This document shows positions 34,011-42,873 of a stretch of DNA of 64,000 bases, piece after piece. The stretch is from assembly GCF_017571495.1 (NCBI RefSeq), contig NZ_JAGETZ010000018.1:82818-146817 (forward strand). Reading direction: 5' to 3'. How positions within the stretch are numbered: position 1 is the stretch's first letter; every line of letters starts with the position of its first letter. A model generated the notes under the pieces. That model was not told the origin of the DNA. It made no database searches and saw only the letters and a program-made list of their open reading frames with translations. Source of the DNA: Hymenobacter negativus. GTDB taxonomy: Bacteria; Bacteroidota; Bacteroidia; Cytophagales; Hymenobacteraceae. The position numbers and the translations under genes were made by a program.

Positions 34011-35576
34011 CTAATACTGTTCTACTTCAAATAATTCACCGCGCTTAAACTCCTCCACATTCGCCACGGCTTGCCCCTTCTGAATCTTGCTCATGCTTTG
34101 TCCCAGCAAGTTGGCTTCGGAATCGCCTAAGCCCAGGAAGCGGGACATGGGCTTGAGATTCAGAAGGTCGTTAACATCCAGCAGGACGGCGTTGGCACAC
34201 ATGCTGGAGAAGTCGAAAGTGGACTGGTTGAATTCTTCAATGCCCTGCGAGAGCAGCACTGCGGCCACCCCTTTCGAGCGTGTTTCGCGGAGCATCCGTT
34301 CGAGCAAGTCTTGCACCTTCCTGTCTTTGAAAAGTCCCTGTGCCTCGTTAATGACTAACACATAACGCATGGCCTGCACACCGTTTGTGACGGGTGCATT
34401 CTCCATGTTCATGAAAGTGTTGTAGAGGTAGTAGATGGTCAGGAAGGTAGACGTGAGGTGGATGGTCTTATCCACGTCGCCGGGAAGGCTAAAGTAATAG
34501 TTCTGATTAATAAAACTATTCTTGGTATCCGCCTTACTTGCAAATAGCTCATTGCTGCTCAGGCTACGCAGGATTTCAGTGAGCGAATCAGCCTTGCTTC
34601 CGTTGGCATCGGTCAAGCAGTCACTGACATCACGCATAGATGGGTAAGCACCACCTTTCTTGCGCGCAAAAGCCTCCTTTGTAGCATCTTTTAGCTGCTG
34701 GGTCTGGGTTGCTCCCATCCGCGGTGCATAGGACGTGACAATATCCACGAACTTACTGATGCCCTTAAGCCGATTCTTCTCGTTCACGTTGTCGATGAAC
34801 ATGAGCGGATTGAATGGGAACGGCTTCTCAAGCGCATTTATGAGCATTGTTTTAGTGCGGTCGAAGAACGGCTGCATGGCCTTTGCATCGTCACTCCTTA
34901 GCCCCTTGAGGTCGAGGTACAGGAAGTTGATACTACCAGCTGATGTCTCAGTCAACTGGCTTAGGATGGACTTCGCAAATTCAGTTCGTTCAGCCGTTGA
35001 ACCACCAGCAACGGCTATGTGCGGATTAGCATGAACGTTGGTGTCGTTCAACACTACTTGAATGGGCGTGCGGGCCTCGTCAAGCGAATAGCCAAACCGC
35101 AGGGTGACAGGGCCAGTGAAATGCTTTTTAGCGGGGGTTGGGTTTTTGTCGTTGATAATCGCACCAGCTGTCACATCCACAAGGGCCTCTGAGCCGCGTT
35201 CGATGTGGTCAATGAGAAAGTCGAGGCCAGTGTAGCTTTTGTTATCGGTGAAGAGTTTATTCAGCTTCTCCAGCCCGTCATCGACATGCATTTTGAGATA
35301 CCGAGGCAAGTCTATGCTCTCTTTGTGAATGCCATAGTGTTGGCAAACCAGCGCTACGTAGAAGGCCTTGTTGGCGCCAAAAAGGGTTTCCTCTCTATAC
35401 TCTTTGCCCTTGCTATCGCGAATGTTGCTCAGGTCGAGCCGGGCGCCACCGGAGATGGAAAAGGTTAGTGCGATGCGCGAAATGACGTTTTCGGACTGGC
35501 CCTGCGGGAACATGCGCTTGGTCAGCTCCGAGACCACGGTCTTGTTGGCCTCGGAGGTTCTGATATTGAGTACCAC
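34011..35576 (-). CDS. dndE: DndE fused to a degenerate HerA/FtsK-like ATPase domain
   Basis: A 521-residue protein, four to five times the usual DndE length. Residues 1-115 are DndE-like: an N-terminal region rich in Ser/Thr and charged residues, then YLKMHVDDGLEKLNKLF (93-109), matching the conserved HV(E/D)DG helix end of DndE, a nicked-DNA-binding protein. Residues 155-521 resemble a HerA/FtsK-type motor: PHIAVAGGSTAERTEF at the Walker A place, FLYLDLKGLRSDD, FNPLMFID, and YVLVINEAQGLF at the Walker B place. The P-loop Gly and Lys are replaced (GGSTAERT, 191-198) and Walker B has Asn for Asp (INEAQ, 409-413). The domain may not hydrolyse ATP. Confidence 0.8.
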   Translation of the reverse strand: MVLNIRTSEANKTVVSELTKRMFPQGQSENVISRIALTFSISGGARLDLSNIRDSKGKEYREETLFGANKAFYVALVCQHYGIHKESIDLPRYLKMHVDDGLEKLNKLFTDNKSYTGLDFLIDHIERGSEALVDVTAGAIINDKNPTPAKKHFTGPVTLRFGYSLDEARTPIQVVLNDTNVHANPHIAVAGGSTAERTEFAKSILSQLTETSAGSINFLYLDLKGLRSDDAKAMQPFFDRTKTMLINALEKPFPFNPLMFIDNVNEKNRLKGISKFVDIVTSYAPRMGATQTQQLKDATKEAFARKKGGAYPSMRDVSDCLTDANGSKADSLTEILRSLSSNELFASKADTKNSFINQNYYFSLPGDVDKTIHLTSTFLTIYYLYNTFMNMENAPVTNGVQAMRYVLVINEAQGLFKDRKVQDLLERMLRETRSKGVAAVLLSQGIEEFNQSTFDFSSMCANAVLLDVNDLLNLKPMSRFLGLGDSEANLLGQSMSKIQKGQAVANVEEFKRGELFEVEQY

Positions 35577-35590
35577 TGCGGATAGGAAAC

Positions 35591-37696
35591 TTAAGAATGA
35601 TAGAGAGTCGAGTACCGCTCAAAGAGCTGGTCAGGGGCCACTTCTTCGAACCCGGACTCGTCGGAGTCTTTGTTCACGATGAGGTAGGACTTCGCCACAC
35701 GAGGTAACAGCAAAGCATACTCACGGGCTGACAGCTCCTTATTGATAAGCGGGAACAGAATCACCTGGTCGGCAATGCTCGGGTAGAAGTGCTTGACGAT
35801 GTTCTCGGCGTGCTGGTCATCAAACTTCTGCATGGGGGAGTCGATGAAGACTGGGAAGTCGAAATCAGACTCTTCCACCAAGCCGTAGAGCAGTGCCGTT
35901 GCGTAGAGCTGCTGCTCCCCTTTTGAGAGGCCTTCTTTCAGGATTATCTCGCCGCGCTTGTTGTAGAGTTCGATTTCAATGAGGTCGCCCATGATGCGAA
36001 CCTCTACGTTATGAACAAAGCCCTTTTTGTGCATGAGCATCTTAAGGCCCCGTAGAATCTGGTTTTCCAGGGACTTCTTCTTGCGCTCTTTGTAGAGGTT
36101 GATATAGTCCCGCAGACGTTGGGAAAGAGCTTCCGTGAGCACATCTTTCTCCTTGTCTTGGTCGGAAGACTTTAACTTCTTGCGCAAATCCTCCAGCTGC
36201 TTCTCCATCTGGACGATGCTGTTGCTGAAGGCGCTATTTTCATATTCTAGCGCTCCTATCTGCTCGCCTAGGCGCTCCACTTCCTCATCCAACTCACGCT
36301 TACGCTCCCGGTCCGCTTTCACCACCGCGTCTTCGCCCAACGACTGGGAATCAGAGATGCGGCGCTTGACCTGGCTTAACTCGTTGCGAACCGAATTGTA
36401 TTCGAAGTGCAGGCGCTTGAACTGTTCGCGGAATGAAAGACGCAGGTTGTCGACCAGTGCCTGTAGTTGGGCGCGTTCGGATTCGGTAAGGTCGTGCAGG
36501 AGGCGAAAGTCCGAGGGGAATTCCGGGGCATCGGCGAAGAAGTGGCGCTTAATAAGCATGCGGAAAGCATCACTATACAAGCTGTGGATGCTGCCATCCA
36601 CCTCCTTACCGACCTTGCTTACCTCCGCTGCCAAGTCACTGAGCATCTTTTCCTCGATGCTGGCGGCATTGTCCTGTTTGTACCGAACCTCTTTGAACTC
36701 GGCCTCTTGCTTGACTTGCTCCACCACCTCGCTGAGTTTGCTGGCGGCAATAGCGAAGGGCACCAACTCATAAGACTTCCCTAGTTCAGCTTGTACCTCG
36801 GATAGGCGAGCTTCCAAAGCAGCGGCGGACGTACGCAGTGCTTCCAGTTCCTCTAGCGTTATCAGGTTGCCAAACCGAATGAGCCGCTTCTGAATCTCGT
36901 CCGAGTCAAAGCGTAGGGCGATGCGCCTATCCTTCAGCTCCTCAATTTGCTGCCTGTTGGCTTCGATGAGCTGCTGTAGCCTGCTGGTTTCCGCATCAAG
37001 CGTGCTGATGACCTCACGTTCCTTGGCGTTGGCCGTACGAGCACGCAAACGGAACTGAGTTTCCTCAATCTCACTCTTGGTGTCTTCGTATTTCTTAATG
37101 CCCAGAATTTCGGAGTAGGCACGGCTAAGCTTCTTCCGTTGCTCGTTGGTGTTGACCTCTGCCAGGCTGACAATTTTCTCGGCGTCGAAGAAGAAGAACT
37201 TGGCGATTTCAATGGGCAGTAGGTAGTCGCGAATGAAGTGCTCCTCCCCTCGCGCCTTTTCGTCACTAAGCCCCCGAATCAGCTCGTTCTCAAATCCGTC
37301 AATGAGGATTTCGAGCTCTTCGGTAGCCGTTTTGGTGTTGTAAGTGCGCTTAATTGAGATTTCGCTGCACGTCAATGCCGGGATGATGGCGTCCGTGAGC
37401 GTGAGCTTGACCGAGAACGTAGGGTCTTCTTCTGCTTTGGCTTGGCGGTTTAGGCTAGTAACAATGTACTTTTTGTAACCGCCCTTTTCATCGATTTCTC
37501 GCTTGTAAAGGTCATCTACCTCATGCATCTGCTGGCCATAGAGGCACCAGACCAAGGACATGAGGAAAGTTGTTTTACCAAAACCGTTTTTACCACTGAT
37601 GACATAGATGTTCTGACCTTCCTTTTGGGAAAGGTCAACGGTGTTATGCCCGCGGTAAATGCGGAAATTGTTTAACTCAATGGTTTTGATAATCAT
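35591..37696 (-). CDS. dndD: DndD, SMC/Rad50-like ATPase of phosphorothioation
   Basis: A 701-residue ABC-type ATPase with the SMC/Rad50 layout. Walker A GKNGFGKT is at residues 35-42. Two long coiled-coil stretches occupy about 180-560, rich in Glu, Lys and Leu. The signature LSKGEQQLYATALLYGL lies near 590 and Walker B FPVFIDSPMQKFD near 618. DndD is essential for sulfur insertion and is thought to open or nick DNA by using ATP. I chose the ATG at 37696 (MIIKTIELNNFRIYRG), as homologues begin there. It is 65 bases after dndC and 14 before the dndE-fusion gene, in one operon. Confidence 0.92.
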   Translation of the reverse strand: MIIKTIELNNFRIYRGHNTVDLSQKEGQNIYVISGKNGFGKTTFLMSLVWCLYGQQMHEVDDLYKREIDEKGGYKKYIVTSLNRQAKAEEDPTFSVKLTLTDAIIPALTCSEISIKRTYNTKTATEELEILIDGFENELIRGLSDEKARGEEHFIRDYLLPIEIAKFFFFDAEKIVSLAEVNTNEQRKKLSRAYSEILGIKKYEDTKSEIEETQFRLRARTANAKEREVISTLDAETSRLQQLIEANRQQIEELKDRRIALRFDSDEIQKRLIRFGNLITLEELEALRTSAAALEARLSEVQAELGKSYELVPFAIAASKLSEVVEQVKQEAEFKEVRYKQDNAASIEEKMLSDLAAEVSKVGKEVDGSIHSLYSDAFRMLIKRHFFADAPEFPSDFRLLHDLTESERAQLQALVDNLRLSFREQFKRLHFEYNSVRNELSQVKRRISDSQSLGEDAVVKADRERKRELDEEVERLGEQIGALEYENSAFSNSIVQMEKQLEDLRKKLKSSDQDKEKDVLTEALSQRLRDYINLYKERKKKSLENQILRGLKMLMHKKGFVHNVEVRIMGDLIEIELYNKRGEIILKEGLSKGEQQLYATALLYGLVEESDFDFPVFIDSPMQKFDDQHAENIVKHFYPSIADQVILFPLINKELSAREYALLLPRVAKSYLIVNKDSDESGFEEVAPDQLFERYSTLYHS

Positions 37697-37761
37697 TAGT
37701 ACAACGCAACCCACCCGCTCTACACGAAGCGAGCGGGTGTAGGAGGGTATTTAGAAGGTAA

Positions 37762-39123
37762 CTAGATAGCCGTTGCGGGGACAGTTTGGTCCAGGCCAGC
37801 TTCGGCAGTTTGCTGGGCCTTGAGGTAATCGTCCAGCAAGTTTTCGATATCGTTTTGCAACCCTCGCTTGCGCTGCATCAGCGACTTCGTCTTGATAATC
37901 TTAACTGCATTCTGAATGAGGTCAAAATGGTCAAGGTTGTCTTGGCAGACCTCCCGAAGCCAGTTTTCCTCTTCCCGGATTTTAATCGTGTGCTTGCTCA
38001 TGTCGAGCTGCGTACCGAACACTGCATTGTAGATATCCGCTACGTTGTAGTTGAAGATGCCATCGCGGTACCAGATAACCTGAATAGCAACGAGCTCCTG
38101 GTGCGTGATGAAAGTCATCGTGGGGTCGTACTCGTCACGAATCACCTTTTGCGCCTCCAACAGTCGTTTCAGGATGTCAGCTCTAGTTCCCGGGAGGTAT
38201 GGCCCCCAAAATCCCTCGCGAATGGTGCCGTTGCGCAAGTGCTTTTGTCGGTATGTCTCAGGGTTGTCGCGGGCTTCAATCAAGAAGTCTCGCAGCTCAG
38301 AAAGGGGCTCCATCCACGCTTCCCCGTTCATAATGAGGCCATCCATGGACTTGTCTTTGACCACGACGGTGCACACCCAGCAGCCGAAGCGGCTTTTGCC
38401 ACAGGAAGGCGTCTCGTCATCAATCACCAAGGGACAGTCGGCCTCGGTGCTAGCGTTGCGGTAGAGCGTGATAAGCTCCTTATGGGTACCGCCCCAAGGC
38501 GGGGGAACCTGGCTGAGGTACTGCCACAGCTCGTTGGTTTCGATGTCCTTGATGGGGGCATACACGTAAGCATTTGGCAGCACGTGCTTGCGCAGGCGCT
38601 GGCCGTGCACGGCGTGCTTGGCCATGGACCGAGAACGGCGCGAGCTTTCGGCGGAGCGAGTGCCCAACAGGATAATCACCTCGCCAGAATCACTGATTTT
38701 GGTTTTGATGAACTGAGTAGTCGGGCTGATTTTCAGGCGCTCGGTGCACCAGCGGAAGGTACTGGATGGGGCGGGGTAGCCTTTGCCAAGCAGGTTGGTC
38801 CAGAAGGAGTCCTCCAGGCGGGGTATGGTACGTTGCACCACAAAAGGCATGCTTTGACCCGTAGCGGCTGCTTCAATGCGATGCAGGGTCTCTTCGATGA
38901 AGCGAACGATGCGGGGGTTTTCAACCATGGTGTCGTTGCACACAACGTACACCGGGCGATGGCGAAGTTCTTCGGGTAGCTTCTGCACGGCTTTCCACAC
39001 GAGTTGGAGAAGCATCGTGGAGTCCTTACCGCCGCTGAAACCCACAATCCACGGCCGATTGTTGTCATCGGCAAGGTATTGGTCCTGGATTTCAGATTCT
39101 ATGAAAGGGAGGATAAGAGCCAT
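37762..39123 (-). CDS. dndC: DndC, PP-loop sulfurtransferase of phosphorothioation
   Basis: A 453-residue iron-sulfur protein of the PAPS-reductase-like PP-loop family. The ATP pyrophosphatase motif SGGKDS lies at residues 30-35. Four cysteines at 230, 241, 248 and 251 (the last two in FGCWVCTVV) are the expected ligands of the [4Fe-4S] cluster. It activates the DNA backbone phosphate with ATP and accepts sulfur from DndA. I chose the ATG at 39123: the alternative at 39180 would place the coding start inside the -7 promoter element. It is the first gene of the dndC-D-E-X-B operon. Confidence 0.92.
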   Translation of the reverse strand: MALILPFIESEIQDQYLADDNNRPWIVGFSGGKDSTMLLQLVWKAVQKLPEELRHRPVYVVCNDTMVENPRIVRFIEETLHRIEAAATGQSMPFVVQRTIPRLEDSFWTNLLGKGYPAPSSTFRWCTERLKISPTTQFIKTKISDSGEVIILLGTRSAESSRRSRSMAKHAVHGQRLRKHVLPNAYVYAPIKDIETNELWQYLSQVPPPWGGTHKELITLYRNASTEADCPLVIDDETPSCGKSRFGCWVCTVVVKDKSMDGLIMNGEAWMEPLSELRDFLIEARDNPETYRQKHLRNGTIREGFWGPYLPGTRADILKRLLEAQKVIRDEYDPTMTFITHQELVAIQVIWYRDGIFNYNVADIYNAVFGTQLDMSKHTIKIREEENWLREVCQDNLDHFDLIQNAVKIIKTKSLMQRKRGLQNDIENLLDDYLKAQQTAEAGLDQTVPATAI

Positions 39124-39177
39124 AAAGGGGGATATAAGAATTGCCCTGCTCGGAAAGCACATTTCAGGCAATGTGTT

Positions 39178-39185
39178 CAAAGATA
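39178..39185 (-). promoter_or_regulatory. -7 element of the dndC operon
   Basis: On the minus strand TATCTTTG exactly matches TAnnTTTG, about 55 bases before the dndC ATG at 39123. No good TTTG lies at the usual spacing; the nearest TTG is 27 bases upstream. Confidence 0.5.
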
Positions 39186-39348
39186 ACCAATGAAGGTTGC
39201 TGGGTTCTACCCCAAGCGGCCTTACTTTTTGCCGCTTCGTGTATGTAGTTGTTAGTCAGAGAAACTTAGTTCGTCGCTTGGTACAAGCTAAGATTCTTAG
39301 CTTCGTTATGAATACAACGAGATAAGCCATTTAGGAGCGGAAAGCGAA

Positions 39349-39392
39349 AAACGAGAGACCGACCGGTTGTATAACCGGTCGGTCTCTCGTTT
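39349..39392. terminator. intrinsic terminator, 20-bp perfect stem
   Basis: Arms 39349-39368 and 39373-39392 are perfect complements with a 4-base loop. The stem has A-rich/T-rich ends. It lies 30 bases after the stop of the decayed helicase gene on the minus strand and upstream of the dnd promoter, so it insulates the dnd operon. Confidence 0.8.
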
Positions 39393-39421
39393 GTGATACG
39401 TACTCCGCGAATGACATTAGG

Positions 39422-40461
39422 CTAAACCTTGCTTAGGACTGCTCGAGGTTTGCGTGAAACAGGTTTTAATCTGGAAACGTGGTGGCAGGAACTAAGAAAG
39501 TCCTGGAATAGGTCAGCCCAAGCTTGCAGTTTGAGCGTCCCAAAGTTGCCCAAGGTTAGGTGAGAGCTGCCGACTATTATTCGCTTGACCCGGGCGCGGG
39601 TGATGGCTACGTTGAGGCGATTGGGCAGAAAGAAGAAGCTGGCGCGCTGTAAGGCACTGTCAAATTTGCCCAAGGTTAACGAAAGGGAAATAACGTCTCG
39701 CTCCTGCCCTTGCATTCGCTCCACCGTGTCAACGACTATCTGAGCCAGCTCTTTTGGTGCAACATGAGCGCAGCGCTTTGCTAAGGCCCGCCCGATTTCA
39801 CGACACTGAGCACGAAAAGGGGCACAATAGCAATTTCAATAGGTAGAGTGCCGCAGGCCAGTAATTCGGCTACCATTTCGGCAATGTAGTGGGCTTCGCT
39901 TGGCTCACTTGTTTTGGTATTCAGGTGTGCTAAGTCAGCAAATACACTGGGGCATAAGGGGTCAAGTATATCGGCAAACGTGCTGGGCGGCACCGCTAGG
40001 TTTAGCGAGCGAGAAGCTGCGGACTTGTGCGAGATTAAGTCACCGTCATAAAACCGCTGGCTGAAGAAGTTAGCTAGGCCCTCATTCAAGCGGTAAGTGG
40101 TGTTCAGGCGAGTGCCTGGAGCGAAGGCGAATAGGTATTCAAAAATGGATTCGCTATGTGTAGGGTCAGGGTGTTCAGCGGCAATGATGGGAGGCATCTG
40201 CTGATGGTCCCCTATGAATACATACTTAGCCCCTGCGAGCATGCCAGCAGCAGCCTGAAGCTGGGTGAGTTGGCTGGCCTCGTCTGCAATGACAACATCA
40301 AACCTTTTACCTACTAGGCGTTGCGTATACAGAGCAAAGCACGTAGCACCTACAATAAATGCCTTGCCAACTATTGGGTCAAGGGAAGGACAGTTTTCTT
40401 TATTAAGCGCTGCACCAGGCCTTTTATGAGCACCTGCCGGAGGAGTTTCGTTGAACGACAA
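39422..40461 (-). pseudogene. SF1 (UPF1/AAA_12-type) helicase, truncated and frameshifted
   Basis: Two minus-strand frames form the C-terminal half of a superfamily 1 helicase. The upstream part has FDVVIADEASQL (Walker B, DEAS) and YVFIGDHQQMPPI (motif III) and RLNTTYRLNEGLANFFS. The frame is lost near 39,820: PLFVLSVVKSGGP ends it, while another frame continues as CAPFRAQCREIGRALAKRCA and ERMQGQERDVISLSLTL, then PNRLNVAITRARVK (motifs V/VI). A single-base change at the run of G/C near 39,815 would explain this. The Walker A half is missing; homology stops near 40,460. The gene is dead unless the shift is a sequencing error. Confidence 0.75.
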
Positions 40462-40478
40462 CCTTGGATGGGGAAAAG

Positions 40479-40923
40479 CTGAAAGTGCTACCGGGCGAGC
40501 TACGGACCACTGAAGTACGGGTGGAACGGCACGTCGCGCCGGCGGCTAACGCACTGCCAGACTTTATCCGGCTGATTGAACAGGGCTAGCGGCCGCAGGC
40601 AGAATATGACCGGCTAACGCGGATTGTGAATATTGCCGCCGCGCACCACCGGCTGGCCTAGCTGCACCCGTTTTTGGACGGCAATGAGCGGGTGATGCGC
40701 CTATTCAGAGATGCGGCTTTTCTGGCCGAGAGGCTGGACGCTGGGGGCTGTGGTCGATGGCGCGGGGAATAGCCCAGCGAGAGAAAGATTACAAACAGGC
40801 CCTGGAGGCAGCAGATGCGCAACAGCTGAATGATTATGACGGCCGTGGCAGCCTGTCGGAAAAGCAGATGGTGGCTTTCTGCCAATTCTTCTTAGGCGTG
40901 GCCTTGGGCTAGATTGGCTACAT
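40479..40923 (+). pseudogene. Fic-domain protein remnant
   Basis: A plus-strand stretch reads as a Fic protein with several lesions. It starts LKVLPGELRTTEVRVERHVA and continues LPDFIRLIEQG-stop-RPQAEYDRL, then HHRLA-stop-LHPFLDGNERVMRLF. HPFLDGNERVMR is the Fic catalytic loop HPFxDGNGRxxR, with Glu in place of the second Gly. After a frameshift it continues as ARGIAQREKDYKQALEAADA and FCQFFLGVALG. Two in-frame TAG stops and a shift show it is not functional. Fic proteins transfer AMP or other groups to target proteins and are often toxins, which fits an island remnant. Confidence 0.75.
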
Positions 40924-40929
40924 GACGCA

Positions 40930-41428
40930 GGTACTAGCCATTGATGGGATGGTATCAACGGTGGCCGCGCCAGAGGAAGACGATGCCGTCAGCATCCTGC
41001 TCCAGGCTGCCAGACTCGCGCAGGTCTGAAAGAAGCGGGCACTTCTCTCCTCCTCTTTTCTCCACGTCGCGGCTGAGCTAGGAGAGGGCGATGACGGGGG
41101 CGTTGAACTCCTTGGCCAGCTCCTTGAGGCCGCGGCTGATGCTGCCCACTTCCTGCTCGCGGTTGCCTTTGGTGTCGCCGCGCATGAGCTGGTCGTAATC
41201 GACCAGGACCAGGTGCAGCGGGTACTGGGCATGCAGGCGGGTGCATTTGGTGCGCAATTGCTGGGCGGTGAAGCCAGGCGTATCGTCGAGGTTTAACGTG
41301 TGGCTGTGGTTGCGCAGGCGCTGGGATTGCTGGCATATGTGGGCCACTTGCTCGAGGCCGCTAGCCAAGTTAGTTCTACCACGCCGCAGGCCGAAGATAG
41401 AATAACCGGAGACTTTGCTGGCCATCAA
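40930..41428 (-). pseudogene. DnaB-like replicative helicase remnant
   Basis: Minus-strand text resembles the C-terminal part of DnaB: LVLVDYDQLMRGD (in DnaB LIVIDYLQLM), KGNREQEVGSISRGLKELAK and FNAPVIALS-stop-LSRDVEKR, then ESGSLEQDADGIVFLWRG. Normal DnaB has ALSQLSR, so the Gln codon has become TAG (41078-41080). The N-terminal domain and Walker A are missing. It looks like a leftover of a phage or plasmid replication gene. Confidence 0.7.
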
Positions 41429-41641
41429 GTGCTACCTGAAACTGTAATAAAGTTGTGCGCGCTCCATGCGATAGCCCTTCCCACAAACACCATAATAAGC
41501 TGCATTTTCAGATTTTCAGTAACACAACACCCTTTGCTAAAAGCAAAGACTGTAAGTATAGCATCTGCGCTCGAGCTCATACTACCTCTTATCTGAACTC
41601 CCAAGTTCACTTTACACTTACGCCTCATTGAGGTGGTCTAG

Positions 41642-42523
41642 CTAAGCCGGACAGAGTTTGGACGTTGTTTGCAGGTGGGTTTCGAAGTGATTTGGGGCGA
41701 GGTAACCGAGGGTCGAGTAGCGGCGTTCGGCGTTGTAATAAGCGATGTGGTGGCTGATTTCGAGCCGGGCTTCTTCCAGCCCGGGGAAGCGGCCGCCGTC
41801 GAGTAGTTCGGCTTTGAAGCGACTCCAAAACGATTCGGCGTGGGCGTTGTCGTAGCAGTTGCCGCGCCGGCTCATGCTTTGCTGGGCGCCGTGGCGCGCC
41901 AGTAAGTCCTTAAATCGGGTGGCGCGCTACTGACTGCCCTGGTCGGAATGCACGATGAGGCCCGCCGGGGGCCGGCGCACGGCCAGGGCACGCCGGAGCG
42001 CCTCGCTGACCAGGTCTTCGGGCATGGTTTCGCGCACGTGCCAGCCCACGACTTTGCGCGAGCAGCGGTCCAGCCACACCGCTAAGTAGAGCCAGCCGCC
42101 GCCCTGGCGCGGCAAATACGTGATGTCGCCCACCCAGACCCGGTTGGGGGCAGTGGGGGCCGGCTGGCCGAGCAAGCGGTTGGGCGCCGGGCACACGGCC
42201 GGGTCCGAGTCGGTGGTGCGGGGCACAAACGAACGGGGCTGCTGTGCACGCAGGCCATAGACTTCGAGCACCTGGCGGATGCGCCAACGCCCCACGGCAT
42301 GGCCGTCGGCCTGCACTTCCACCCGCAACCGGCGCGTGCCGTAGCGCTGGCTATGATAGGCAAAGGCTTCGCGCACGGCCACTTGCCAGGCGGGCTCGAC
42401 CGCTGGTACCTGCCGGCGGCGCTGCCAGGCGTAATAGGCGGCCGGGGCCACGCGCAGCACCTGGCAGAGTTGGCGCACCGGCACCTGGCCGGCCTGTTGG
42501 GCGATGTGCTGATAAGTGCTCAC
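41642..42523 (-). pseudogene. IS3-family transposase OrfB with internal stop
   Basis: The DDE integrase-core protein of IS3 elements, 293 residues if read through. The first Asp is in VWVGDITYLP, the second in LIVHSDQGSQ and the Glu in NCYDNAHAESFWSRFK, so the triad is present. A TAG stop at about 41924-41926 follows HSDQGSQ, where relatives have Tyr (GSQY), and splits the frame into 41927-42523 and a C-terminal part ending at 41642. The stop comes before the catalytic Glu, so the protein would be inactive. The start overlaps orfA by 4 bases. Confidence 0.85.
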
Positions 42524-42822
42524 CGGGTCGGCTGGCCGAAGATGACCAAGGCTTTTTTTAAAATGTCGAGCTCCTGCTCGGCCCGCTTCAAGCGAGCGCG
42601 CAGGGCGCGCACCTCCGGGTCGCGGGCGACCTCCACGCTGCCGACCTCAGCCACTACCTGGGCCTGTTGCCAGCGGTGAAGCAGCTTGGGGCTGATGCCT
42701 AATTGCCGGGCCGCCAACTGGGCGCTGCGGCTTTCGCTGGCCAGGCGCAGAGGCTCGGTTTTAAAGGCCTCGTCGTATTTACGCCGTTTGTCGGGCGACG
42801 TCCCGCTGGATTTGCTTGCCAT
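42520..42822 (-). CDS. IS3-family transposase OrfA
   Basis: A 100-residue DNA-binding protein, the upstream reading frame of the IS3 element. The HTH (RRKYDEAFKTEPLRLASES and SAQLAARQLGISPKLLHRWQ) is followed by a leucine-zipper-like helix (EVRALRARLKRAEQELDILKKALVIF). I chose ATG 42822 (MASKSSGTSPDKRRKYDE) over 42858, which lies at the IS edge. The A-run at 42553-42559 lies in its 3' part and could give an OrfAB fusion. Confidence 0.85.
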   Translation of the reverse strand: MASKSSGTSPDKRRKYDEAFKTEPLRLASESRSAQLAARQLGISPKLLHRWQQAQVVAEVGSVEVARDPEVRALRARLKRAEQELDILKKALVIFGQPTR

Positions 42823-42873
42823 AACAGAAGAAATATACGTCCTTCTTCTGTCCGTCATTCCTAGACCACCTCA

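Larger units (their letters stand above)
41629..42873 (-). mobile_element. IS3-family insertion sequence, 1245 bp
   Basis: The ends are an inverted repeat: 41629-41641 (TGAGGTGGTCTAG) and its exact complement at 42861-42873, with further partial pairing (GGACAGA) inside. A 3-base direct repeat CAT (41626-41628 and 42874-42876) flanks it as a target duplication. It contains orfA and orfB in the IS3 arrangement, with a run of seven A residues (minus strand, 42553-42559) of the kind used for -1 frameshifting. I did not recognise a specific named IS. Confidence 0.85.

Noticed and set aside
37786..38979. A 397-codon open frame on the plus strand across dndC
   Set aside because: It is the antisense shadow of dndC, whose SGGKDS and cysteine motifs are clear on the minus strand; its protein has no sensible composition.
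22624..39123. SspABCD-type single-strand phosphorothioation or a dpd 7-deazaguanine system
   Set aside because: The presence of DndB, DndC with SGGKDS, SMC-like DndD, a DndE domain and the DptFGH trio fits the double-strand Dnd system; no TGT-like or queuosine-pathway gene is present.
41425..41628. A 67-codon frame left of the IS3 element
   Set aside because: No motif, no start signal and no neighbour to support it; it fills the gap between the DnaB remnant and the IS.
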